NCBI GenBank assembly: GCA_029246705.1
Contig: JAQWMQ010000031.1
Location: forward strand, 39,748-103,747
DNA from: Phycisphaerales bacterium
GTDB taxonomy: Bacteria; Planctomycetota; Phycisphaerae; Phycisphaerales; SM1A02
DNA: 64,000 bases
Direction of reading: 5' to 3'
Under the pieces are notes generated by a model. It was not told where the DNA came from and made no database searches. It worked only from the letters and a program-made list of their open reading frames with translations. The stretch's first letter is position 1, and the number at the start of each line of letters is the position of its first letter. Both the position numbers and the translations under genes were made by a program. Below are positions 50,898 through 59,602 of the stretch, piece by piece.

Positions 50898-53800
50898 ATG
50901 AGTACACTTCGCAACAGCATCGATGGTCGTCACCACGCCCCGCGCCTGCCGAGCCCCCGAAGGGGGAACACGCTGGTCCTGGTCACCGCGATCCTCGTAT
51001 TGCTCGTCATCATCGCGACCGCCTTCATCTCCCGGACCGTCGGCGGGCGCAGCGTGACCGCTGCACAGCAGCGTGCCTTCCAGCGCGAGGATCACGCACA
51101 GCTTGCCGGTGAACAGGTGGCCGCGGAACTGGCGCAGGCCCTCTTCACCAAGCCGATCGATCCGTACTTCATGGCGCTTGCCGATGGGTATGGTGAAGAT
51201 GGTGCTGACGCATGGGTTGCCGACGGCGGCCTGACCGGCAACCTTCCGGCGAGCGCCTGGAGTGGCGTGCCGCGTTCACTGCCCGGCGACGACATCAGGC
51301 AGTTCGATACCCCGGACCAGGTCTTCACCGCGGAGCGCTTCAAGCCTGACGTCGATTTCACCTTCAACTTCGCGCCCTACGAGGTTCGGCCCTTCACCAA
51401 CTGGCCGGACGTGTTCGTTCCCGATGGTGCGGAGATCGAATCGACCTTCGTCCCCTACGGTCCCGGTGCACTCGGTGGCCAGCGATACGACTTCGAAAGT
51501 CGTCCGAGCGGCCCGGACAACAACACCGATCCCTACGCCCTCGGTGCCGGCAACCCCTACGGCAACCCGGGCTACGGTGACTTCAGGCTCCTGCGTGATA
51601 CCGAACCCCGCCGTCTCGGCCGTTACTACGACGGGCCGCTCGGGGTCAGCAACTCCTTCCTCGAACCGAACGAGAATCCCTACGCCGAATACTTCTCGCA
51701 CTGGACGCACCTGAGCTGGGTTCCCACCGCGGAAAACGGCTGGCGGGTCTGCTACGACATCTCCAACGTCGCACCACTTGATGCGGCGCTCTTCAATCCC
51801 GATGACCCACTCGTGAACAAAGGGCCGGAGAACGGGTTCACGCTGTCCACCTACGCCTTCGAGACCGAGACCGGCGTGCCGTACCAGGACGTGGAGTTCC
51901 CGGTCGCCCTGCAGACCCCGTACGAACAGTGGTACCCGAACGTCGAACCGTGGTCGGTGGATCCGTTCTACGACGGCATGAACGACCTCTTCTTCCTGAA
52001 CAACGACCGCGGTGCCGGGTGGTTCGAAGCCCGTCGCAACCAGTGGTTCAACAAGCCGCTCTACCATTTCGAGGCGGCACGCAGCTATCAGGACGTCCTG
52101 CCCAACTTCATCAACCTGCAGCTCCTGGGCTTTGCCGAGCAGAAGATGCGCCGGCGATGGATCGAGGATAACAACGGCAATGCGCTCGATATCGCGAACG
52201 AGCTCAAGGCCCTGAAGCGCGAGGTCGAGAACACCTTCGTCGACACCGACGGCGACGGCTTCACCGACAGTTTCTGGTTCGTCCCCCCGACGCCGGTCGA
52301 TCGCGGCGTGCGCCAGGTCGTGGGTATCTCCGTCATCGACAACGCCGGGCTCCTCGATGCGAACGTCGCCACCGTCTTCGACCGTTGGTCGACCAGTGGC
52401 GCGACGCCTTCGGACCTTGCGCTGGTCAGCCGGCTCGGCACCCATGATGGCTTCGATCTGGACCTCGACGCGCGTGACACCCACGTCGGTCTCTTCGTGG
52501 ATCCGAAGAACAGTGTCGAGGAAGCGGCCTTCTTCCCGCAGATCAACGCGACCGACATGGGTCAGAAGTACCGACCCGAACGCTGGTTCGTGCGTGAGGA
52601 CCAGACCCCCGAGAATCGGGTGCCCAGCTTCCTGAACATGCGCGGAATCGACGGCCTGCTCGGTGAAGACGGCGATCCGGGGCCGTTCTACGGCCAGTAT
52701 CGTGCGGTCATCACCCAGAATGCCGACGGTACCTTCACCAAGGATCTTCCTTTCTACGCCGAACAGGAGCGTCGACTGTGGAACCGTGCCGCCCAACGCG
52801 GAGGCGAGGGCCTGCACGTCAAGGATGGCGATCTCGTTCCGTTCTCGACCACGCCCTTCGCGATCTCGGATGAACTCGAGCTTCGCAGCTTCGCCGGCCA
52901 GAACCACCCCTACACCTACTCTCGTTTCGAGCGTGCGGTGGATGACGTGGTCAACGTCGGGCACGAGGACTTCTCCTCCATCGGCGCAAACGGGCATCTC
53001 AGCATTCTGCGTTCCTCCCTGGAGCGGCAGGAGACCACGCCGATCCAGCTCTACCCGGATGCCGGTGAATCAGGGCTTGGCCAACCCGCGGTCGGGCGAC
53101 TCTCCAACGAGCAGCTTGCGCGTGACATCCGTCATCGAACCACCTTGCTGAGCGGCACCCGCAATGAGATGCGCCCGGTCTGGCTGTGGCCGCAGAGCCT
53201 CGCCGGACGCGCCGAGTTCGACCCCAATGTCGATTACGACGGTGATGAGATCCTGCCCGGCGATGACACGGATGACGGTTCCGAGTCACAGCAGCACTAC
53301 GGTGAATACGAACGACAGAAGCGAAAGATCGATCTGCGCCAGAGCTACGCCATTCCCACCAACAAGGTGGAGAACCCGAATTTCTATCCCGCGCTTCCCT
53401 TCACGACTCCCTGGTTCACCAACCAGTCCGTCTGGTTGAACGACCTGCAGAAGACGCTCACCCGGACGTTCGTCTGGCCCGATCCCGAAACCGACCTGGC
53501 CTGGGACGAGGACCTGGATCTTCCGAAGCAGAGCTATTTCTCGAGCCCCTGGGTCGATGGCGACCGGTTCGATACCGATGCTCTTCAGGCCTGGCAGACC
53601 TCGCGACTTGCGGCGGCGAGCCTGACTGCGAACATCGAGGCCTTCCGGGATGCTCCGACCCAGCTCTACAACTTCGAGGGCGATACCACCGAGCAAGACA
53701 CCATCCTCGTCGATCCGCCCCTGCACCCGTTCCAGGCTCGCCGCGTGGTCGAGAACCCGCTCGCCTTGCCCGAGGACTTCACCGAGTTCGAGGAAGGGTT

Positions 53801-56800
53801 CATCGGCCTCGAGAAGCAGCCCTTCATCATGCAGGCCTTCATGGGGCTGGTCTATCCGAAGAGTCGCCACCCACAAGGCCCTGATGGCCAGGATTCCAGT
53901 GGCAGTGGTCCGATCTTCGGTGACCCCTCCGCCCCGAATGCCTGGGATGCCGGCTACGACATTCCCGAGCAGTTCCCCAACGGTGCCGAGCCGGCGTTGA
54001 TCGCGGCGGGCTTGATCGGGGATCAACTCAACGACGAAGAAAACCGCAACTACGTCGACAACTCCTCGGAGCCTGCCATCGTGCTGGCGATTCAGATCGG
54101 CAACCCCTTCAACGAGCCGATCCCCCTGGCTGACTTCTGCCTGCGAATCGGCGACTACCTGCCCCAGAACGCCGACAACCCCGAGGCCTACCTGTGGTTC
54201 GCCGACATGGCCTGCCCGCACCCCATCATCGACGCGGGCAACCCCGACGAGGACCCGGATGCGCGACGTTCCGAAAACGGGGGGTACCTGCCCCAGGACC
54301 TGATGCTCGGACCCACCGAACCGGATGCCCCGCGAACCGCGATCGTCTTCGCGGTGATTCCTCCCAGCGGATCCAACGCCGACCCGTCCTCCAACTGGAA
54401 CCTCGCCGATTTCATCGGGGTCTCCTACGAGGATTTCAAGCAGGGCTGGCTCGATGAACTCGACCTGCAGCCGGGTGATCTCTTCGGCTACGAGTCGAAC
54501 ATGCCCATCGAATACCACCAGACCCTGGTTCTCGATGCATCCTCGCTGCTGCACCAGGAACTGCCGCCCACGAATTCCGCTCGCGTCGATGCACTCTTCG
54601 ACAACGACAACGATCGCAGCATCGAACTCGTCCGGCAGATCGCCGACACCCGGAACATCGAACTGCCCGGTGACTGGACCGAAGACGAGGTCGACAACTT
54701 CCGGTTCGTCCAGGTGGTGGTCGACCGTCTCGATCATGATCGTGGTTCGATCACCGATCCGCGCTCCACTGACTTCAACCGCACCCTGGCGAAGTTGAAC
54801 CCCAACGCGGCCTCGCTCGGTACGGGTGAAGGCTCCTTCATTCCGCCCAACGTGAAGGACGAAGTCGACGACTTCGAGAACTTCCGTCTTTCCTCCGATG
54901 CGATCATCGATGATCCCATGCGCAACGGGAACAACGGTACCGACACCATCGAGGAGGACGACGACAACCGTTGGGCGGGCATTCACATCGGTAGCGATGA
55001 CTTCTTCATGGCCTGGGCGCGTGTCTCCCGGATGTGGGGCTGGGATTCCGATGCCAGCGGCATGTACGACATGGACGAGATCTCCCCCCGGTACGCCTTC
55101 AGCGTCACGAGCCGTCCGGTGGCGAGTCTGCCTGACCGCCGTTACTCGGTCGACTTCACTGATTGGAACACGAATCGAGACGTTCGCCTCCGGGTTCCCG
55201 GCGTGAACAAGAACTTCGTGGCCTTCGATGGCAACGAGTACTCGGATTTCGGAGTCCCGTATGCCGGTGAACCCGGTCTTGCGGAGCCCGGGCCTCGCGA
55301 TGACACCGAGGGCTTCCGAGGTGACACCTTCGACGTGGCCAGCTTCAACCTGACCGACGAGGATGACGAGCCCGGGATGATGGGGTACATCGAGCGCGTG
55401 CTGCCGATCGCTCCGCTGAACGACCGCCGCGGTCCCAACACGATCTGGTCCTGGCAGGACGACGAGAACTACGAAGATGATGTCTGGTGGGGAGGCGATC
55501 AACCACTCACCGAACCGCTCGAAAATCGTGAATCACGCCCCGCGCCCTGGTGGATCTACGCCAAGCCGACCAACTTCCCGACCTGGACGGTGGTCAACGG
55601 CAACATCGACGGGAACAACCTGGATACCAAGCGGGCTCTCTACGAGCGCGGTTTCCCGATCTTCGTCGGTCCTGACAGCGGTGATTACGAGGCCGCGGCG
55701 CGTGCCTACTACCAGCAGGCACGTGCCAGTGACATCTACGATTCACAGGAAAACGTCGTGATCGACGTCGTGCCGATGGACCTGGGTGCGACCCGGCAAG
55801 AGGACTTCTTCGAGGGGTTCCGCGAACCACTGTGGGCCGGTCCGCTCCAGATGCTGCTCAAGGACCGTGATTTCGAACAGATCGGTGAATTGAACAACGT
55901 GTTCGTGTGGGGTCCGGTTCTGGCGCTGCCCGACATGCCCGATCCCAACGATCTCTCCGACCCCGATTGGGAACTCTGGAAGGATCTTCCCCTGACCCTT
56001 GGGGCATACGACGACGGCGTGGCCGGCACGGATCAGTTCGCGGTCAAGCGGACCTTCGCCGAAGTGATGACCGAGATCGCCGTTCATCAGGATCCCTTCC
56101 GGGCCAACGAACTGAACATGACCGAGGGCCCTGGTTTCAAGTTCCGAAATGGCGACCCCGATGAATACCCGGTGGGCTTCGGGCCACTGATCAACCGGAT
56201 CGACATCGATCTTGGTTTCCGTGGTGGCGACCCCTCGATGTACGATCGCCCCTGGCGACAGGTGCTCGGTGGAGGGCTGAACCCCTTCGCTCAGACGTAT
56301 TTCCCGGCCTATCAGCCCCAGCTTCCTGCCGGTGCAGGCATCTTCGATGCCGTGACCATCGATGGCCGGGGTCTCAATGCGGCACACCCTGATTTCGACG
56401 GAGACGGAGTCTTCACACTCGAGGAATCGCTGCGTGCCGAACTGGATCGATTCGACCTGGCGCGTGGTTTCAGCAAGAAGCCCACACGTGGCCTGGTCAA
56501 CGTGAACACCGCGTCGGTGGAAGTACTTCGCACCCTGCCGCAGATGAGCCGACTGATCTACAACGACTACTTCGAGGATCCGGATTTCTCCAACTACAGC
56601 GGGCAGGTGGTTCGTTCCGCCATCGGCGTGCCTGCCGGTGAGGACCGCCACGGCGCAAACACGGAAGACAGTGACGACATCAGGAACCGCCTCTCCAACC
56701 ACAAGCACGTTCGGTTCGCCGAGCAACTCGACCGGTACCGACTCGGTGATGACATGGAACGCGAAGCACGTGACTTCCTGGTCCAGGCGAATGACGTCGA

Positions 56801-57623
56801 TCCTGATCCCGAGGAAACCTGGATCGTGCTGCCCTCGATGGTCGACCGAGGCAACCTCGGCCGGGAATGGGCCGAGACTGCCGGAACCGACGACTACGTG
56901 ATGAACGATCACTACGGAGCCTTCTACGGCATGCGAACCGATCGAGGCATCGTCTCGCTCGGCGAACTGCTGACCATGCAGCGCACCGCGTTCGAGGAGT
57001 TCCTCCTGACCGACTACGAGGAGGACGCTCCCCAGTTCGGCAACAGTGACCGCTGGGTGTACCGAAACTCCAACATCCGCATGATGGCGGAAAACCCCTA
57101 CAAGGATGCTGGATTCGGATGGGACACCGGTTCAGGTGACATTCCCTACGTGCGAAACCGTTTCTTCCTCGGCTATCGAGACGTGGCGAATCGGGAACTG
57201 CCCTATCCGCCCTCGGGCAAGATCTTCGCGGGCCAGGGTGATGCCCGGGTCTCGACCGATCGCAACACCCGCCGGCGAACGCTGCTGGGCAGGCGCACCG
57301 ATGTTCCCAACGGTGAATCCGAGGTCGGACTGCCTGCTGGCATCTCGAAGGTCGAATTCGCACCCGACATGGTCAGCGGCGACGCCGAGGAGATGAACCT
57401 CCTCTTCAGCGGCATGGCCAACATGATCACCACTCGAAGCGACGTGTTCACCGTCTACATGACGATCAGGACCTTCAAGCAGGACCCGGCCACCGGGATC
57501 TGGGACGCATCGAAGCCGGCGAACATCATCGATGAAAGCCGTTACATGATGGTGGTCGACCGCAGCGAGGTCGAAGCACCCACCGACAAGCCGAGGATCC
57601 TCGCCTTCTCCAAGGTCGAATAG
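50898..57623 (+). CDS. Giant GspK-like pseudopilin
   Basis: 2,241 residues, about seven times usual GspK (300-330). The ATG at 50898 with GAGG six bases upstream is preferred to 50880, which has none. N-terminal helix RRG, then NTLVLVTAILVLLVIIATAFISRTVGGR, without Glu at +5, as GspK requires. Near residues 1862-1880 is GLVNVNTASVEVLRTLPQM, the NVNTA helix-hairpin segment of GspK. Between lies a long, mostly acidic, Tyr/Asn-rich region with no repeats that I recognise and recurring DxDGDG-like calcium-type loops (DTDGDGFTD, DYDGDEILPGDDTDDG, DFDGDGVFTLEE). It likely caps a large pseudopilus. It closes the gspE-prepilin operon. Confidence 0.88.
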   Translation: MSTLRNSIDGRHHAPRLPSPRRGNTLVLVTAILVLLVIIATAFISRTVGGRSVTAAQQRAFQREDHAQLAGEQVAAELAQALFTKPIDPYFMALADGYGEDGADAWVADGGLTGNLPASAWSGVPRSLPGDDIRQFDTPDQVFTAERFKPDVDFTFNFAPYEVRPFTNWPDVFVPDGAEIESTFVPYGPGALGGQRYDFESRPSGPDNNTDPYALGAGNPYGNPGYGDFRLLRDTEPRRLGRYYDGPLGVSNSFLEPNENPYAEYFSHWTHLSWVPTAENGWRVCYDISNVAPLDAALFNPDDPLVNKGPENGFTLSTYAFETETGVPYQDVEFPVALQTPYEQWYPNVEPWSVDPFYDGMNDLFFLNNDRGAGWFEARRNQWFNKPLYHFEAARSYQDVLPNFINLQLLGFAEQKMRRRWIEDNNGNALDIANELKALKREVENTFVDTDGDGFTDSFWFVPPTPVDRGVRQVVGISVIDNAGLLDANVATVFDRWSTSGATPSDLALVSRLGTHDGFDLDLDARDTHVGLFVDPKNSVEEAAFFPQINATDMGQKYRPERWFVREDQTPENRVPSFLNMRGIDGLLGEDGDPGPFYGQYRAVITQNADGTFTKDLPFYAEQERRLWNRAAQRGGEGLHVKDGDLVPFSTTPFAISDELELRSFAGQNHPYTYSRFERAVDDVVNVGHEDFSSIGANGHLSILRSSLERQETTPIQLYPDAGESGLGQPAVGRLSNEQLARDIRHRTTLLSGTRNEMRPVWLWPQSLAGRAEFDPNVDYDGDEILPGDDTDDGSESQQHYGEYERQKRKIDLRQSYAIPTNKVENPNFYPALPFTTPWFTNQSVWLNDLQKTLTRTFVWPDPETDLAWDEDLDLPKQSYFSSPWVDGDRFDTDALQAWQTSRLAAASLTANIEAFRDAPTQLYNFEGDTTEQDTILVDPPLHPFQARRVVENPLALPEDFTEFEEGFIGLEKQPFIMQAFMGLVYPKSRHPQGPDGQDSSGSGPIFGDPSAPNAWDAGYDIPEQFPNGAEPALIAAGLIGDQLNDEENRNYVDNSSEPAIVLAIQIGNPFNEPIPLADFCLRIGDYLPQNADNPEAYLWFADMACPHPIIDAGNPDEDPDARRSENGGYLPQDLMLGPTEPDAPRTAIVFAVIPPSGSNADPSSNWNLADFIGVSYEDFKQGWLDELDLQPGDLFGYESNMPIEYHQTLVLDASSLLHQELPPTNSARVDALFDNDNDRSIELVRQIADTRNIELPGDWTEDEVDNFRFVQVVVDRLDHDRGSITDPRSTDFNRTLAKLNPNAASLGTGEGSFIPPNVKDEVDDFENFRLSSDAIIDDPMRNGNNGTDTIEEDDDNRWAGIHIGSDDFFMAWARVSRMWGWDSDASGMYDMDEISPRYAFSVTSRPVASLPDRRYSVDFTDWNTNRDVRLRVPGVNKNFVAFDGNEYSDFGVPYAGEPGLAEPGPRDDTEGFRGDTFDVASFNLTDEDDEPGMMGYIERVLPIAPLNDRRGPNTIWSWQDDENYEDDVWWGGDQPLTEPLENRESRPAPWWIYAKPTNFPTWTVVNGNIDGNNLDTKRALYERGFPIFVGPDSGDYEAAARAYYQQARASDIYDSQENVVIDVVPMDLGATRQEDFFEGFREPLWAGPLQMLLKDRDFEQIGELNNVFVWGPVLALPDMPDPNDLSDPDWELWKDLPLTLGAYDDGVAGTDQFAVKRTFAEVMTEIAVHQDPFRANELNMTEGPGFKFRNGDPDEYPVGFGPLINRIDIDLGFRGGDPSMYDRPWRQVLGGGLNPFAQTYFPAYQPQLPAGAGIFDAVTIDGRGLNAAHPDFDGDGVFTLEESLRAELDRFDLARGFSKKPTRGLVNVNTASVEVLRTLPQMSRLIYNDYFEDPDFSNYSGQVVRSAIGVPAGEDRHGANTEDSDDIRNRLSNHKHVRFAEQLDRYRLGDDMEREARDFLVQANDVDPDPEETWIVLPSMVDRGNLGREWAETAGTDDYVMNDHYGAFYGMRTDRGIVSLGELLTMQRTAFEEFLLTDYEEDAPQFGNSDRWVYRNSNIRMMAENPYKDAGFGWDTGSGDIPYVRNRFFLGYRDVANRELPYPPSGKIFAGQGDARVSTDRNTRRRTLLGRRTDVPNGESEVGLPAGISKVEFAPDMVSGDAEEMNLLFSGMANMITTRSDVFTVYMTIRTFKQDPATGIWDASKPANIIDESRYMMVVDRSEVEAPTDKPRILAFSKVE

Positions 57624-57648
57624 GGGCGCACCCGCGCGCACCCTCGAC

Positions 57649-57665
57649 CGCGGCCAGTGGCCGCG
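57649..57665 (+). terminator. Possible terminator hairpin after the GspK-like gene
   Basis: CGCGGCC (57649-57655) pairs with GGCCGCG (57659-57665) with a three-base loop, 26 bases after the stop. No T tract follows directly; TTTTTT appears only at about 57723. The region between the convergent GspK and ABC genes probably ends both transcripts, but the signal is weak. Confidence 0.3.
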
Positions 57666-57769
57666 ACAACCCGTGTTACATCCGCCCGTGTCTTGCCACG
57701 CTCATCCGCTGTCAGGGCGCGGGCTTTTTTCACGCGCAGCTTCCGCTGCAACCCTTGCCGCAGCCTCGC

Positions 57770-59602
57770 TCAGGCGCCCGACTCGGTGAACTGGCCGATG
57801 TAGAGTTCGGCGTAACGGCCGCGGGCCGCCATCAACGACTCGTGGGTGCCGCTCTCGATGATGCGCCCCTTCTCGATGAAGAGGATCCGGTCCGCATGCC
57901 TGATGGTCGAGAGCCGGTGCGCGATCACGAAGGAGATCCGTCCGCCGAGGATCTCGTCGATCGCGCCCTGGATCAGGGTCTCGGTCTCGGTGTCGATCGA
58001 GGAGGTCGCCTCGTCCATGATGAAGATCTGCGGATCCGCCAGCAGCGCCCGTGCCAACGAGACCAGCTGGCGCTGTCCGGTCGACAGCAGTTCGCCGCCC
58101 TCGCCGACGTCGTGGTCGTAGCCTTGGTCCATTGCGGTGATGAACGCATGGGCGCCCGCCCGTCGGGCGACCGCCTCGACCGCCTCGTCGTCGGCTTCGA
58201 GCCGACCGTAGCGGATGTTCTCGCGGATCGAACCCGAGAAGAGGTGGGGGGTCTGCTGGACGATGCCGAACTGCGACTGCCACCATTCGAGTGAACGCTC
58301 GCGATAATCCACGCCGTTGACGAGGATCTCGCCGTCCACCGGCTCGTAGAAGCGAGCCGCGATGTTCGCGATCGTCGACTTGCCGCCTCCGGTCGGACCG
58401 ACCAGGGCGATGGTCTCGCCACGCTCGATGCGCAGGGAGAAGTCATCGAGCACCGGTTCCTCGGGCTTGTAGTGAAAACGGACGTGGCGGTACTCGAGGC
58501 TCTCGACCTCGCGGTCGCCACCGTCGGGAGCGCGACTGCCCGTACCGCGTGTCGCCTGTTCGTCGAGCCGGATACGCACTTCCTCGGAGTCACGGATCCT
58601 GGGCACCTCGTCGAAGAGGCCCTGCACCCGTTCCGCCGCGGCCTGTGCGGACTGGAGATCCGCAAGCCGTGCGGCCAGTTCCTGGATCGGCATCGAGAAG
58701 AGGATCGCGTATTCCATGAAGGCGACCAGCATGCCGATCGAGAGTCCCGTCTGTTCCTCTATGCGCACGCCACCCTGCCAGAGGGCGATGCCGACCCCGA
58801 TCGAACCCAGCATGGCCACGATCGGCAGGAAGACCGCCGCCTGCAGTGCGTTGCGCATGCTGTGGCCGTGCATCGAACCCGTCATGCCCCCGAACTCGTC
58901 GAGATTGCGACGTTCGCGGTTGAGGCTCTTGGTGGTACGAACCCCGGCGATCGACTCGCTGAAGGACGCGGTGATGGCGCTGTTGGTCCGACGCATGTCG
59001 CGGGAACTCGCAAGCATCCTTCGCTTGAAGAACCAGGTCGCGATCACCAGCGGAGGCACGATCGATATCGTCCACAACGCCAGGGTGACGTCGATCAGCA
59101 TCATCGCGGTGCAGATCCCCACCAGCATGGTCGAACCCCAGAAGAGGTCCAGGAGCACCCAGGGCATGCGGTCGCTGACCTTCGTGCAGTCACTGGTCAC
59201 GCGTGAGACCAGCCACCCGGTCGGACGAACGTCGAAGAAGCTGAACGGCAGCTGCTGCAATCGCTGGAAACAGCCTCGGCGCAGGTCGTAGGCGACTCCG
59301 GTCGCCATCCTGCCGGCGGAGATGATGAAGATCCACACGCAGATCGCGAAGATGACCATCAGGCCCGCGAAGATCCCGCCCATCCACCAGAGCTTCGCCG
59401 TCGCGCCGTGGTTGATCGCTTCGTCGATCATCCATCCGGTCAGGAGCGGGATCATGGTCTCCACCAGGGCGAGACCGAAGCCGAAGCCGCACATCATCAC
59501 CGCCCATCGCCGGTGCGGACGCACGTGACGCAGGAAGTTCATCCAGAGCCGAAGGTCGATCGCGCCTGAACGCTCATCATCGTTGTAGAAGTGGTCGCTC
59601 AC
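57770..59602 (-). CDS. ABC exporter half-transporter with canonical catalytic site (subunit B)
   Basis: 610 residues, type IV ABC exporter: six membrane helices (about 25-330) fused to an ATPase domain. Walker A GPTGGGKS (402-409), Q-loop IVQQTP, a modified signature LSTGQ (506-510), Walker B IFIMDE with catalytic Glu 531, and H-loop VIAHRLST. The sister subunit has the opposite pattern, LSGGQ and no catalytic Glu, so the two form an asymmetric heterodimer as in BmrCD or TM287/288. Its start overlaps the stop of the sister gene (ATGA). No C39 peptidase domain. Substrates of this class are lipids, drugs or peptides. Confidence 0.93.
   Translation of the reverse strand: MSDHFYNDDERSGAIDLRLWMNFLRHVRPHRRWAVMMCGFGFGLALVETMIPLLTGWMIDEAINHGATAKLWWMGGIFAGLMVIFAICVWIFIISAGRMATGVAYDLRRGCFQRLQQLPFSFFDVRPTGWLVSRVTSDCTKVSDRMPWVLLDLFWGSTMLVGICTAMMLIDVTLALWTISIVPPLVIATWFFKRRMLASSRDMRRTNSAITASFSESIAGVRTTKSLNRERRNLDEFGGMTGSMHGHSMRNALQAAVFLPIVAMLGSIGVGIALWQGGVRIEEQTGLSIGMLVAFMEYAILFSMPIQELAARLADLQSAQAAAERVQGLFDEVPRIRDSEEVRIRLDEQATRGTGSRAPDGGDREVESLEYRHVRFHYKPEEPVLDDFSLRIERGETIALVGPTGGGKSTIANIAARFYEPVDGEILVNGVDYRERSLEWWQSQFGIVQQTPHLFSGSIRENIRYGRLEADDEAVEAVARRAGAHAFITAMDQGYDHDVGEGGELLSTGQRQLVSLARALLADPQIFIMDEATSSIDTETETLIQGAIDEILGGRISFVIAHRLSTIRHADRILFIEKGRIIESGTHESLMAARGRYAELYIGQFTESGA

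Noticed and set aside
53286..55502. Very long open frame on the minus strand opposite the GspK-like gene
   Set aside because: High-GC shadow frame of a real coding region. No ribosome binding site, no family resemblance, and its codons mirror the plus-strand gene.
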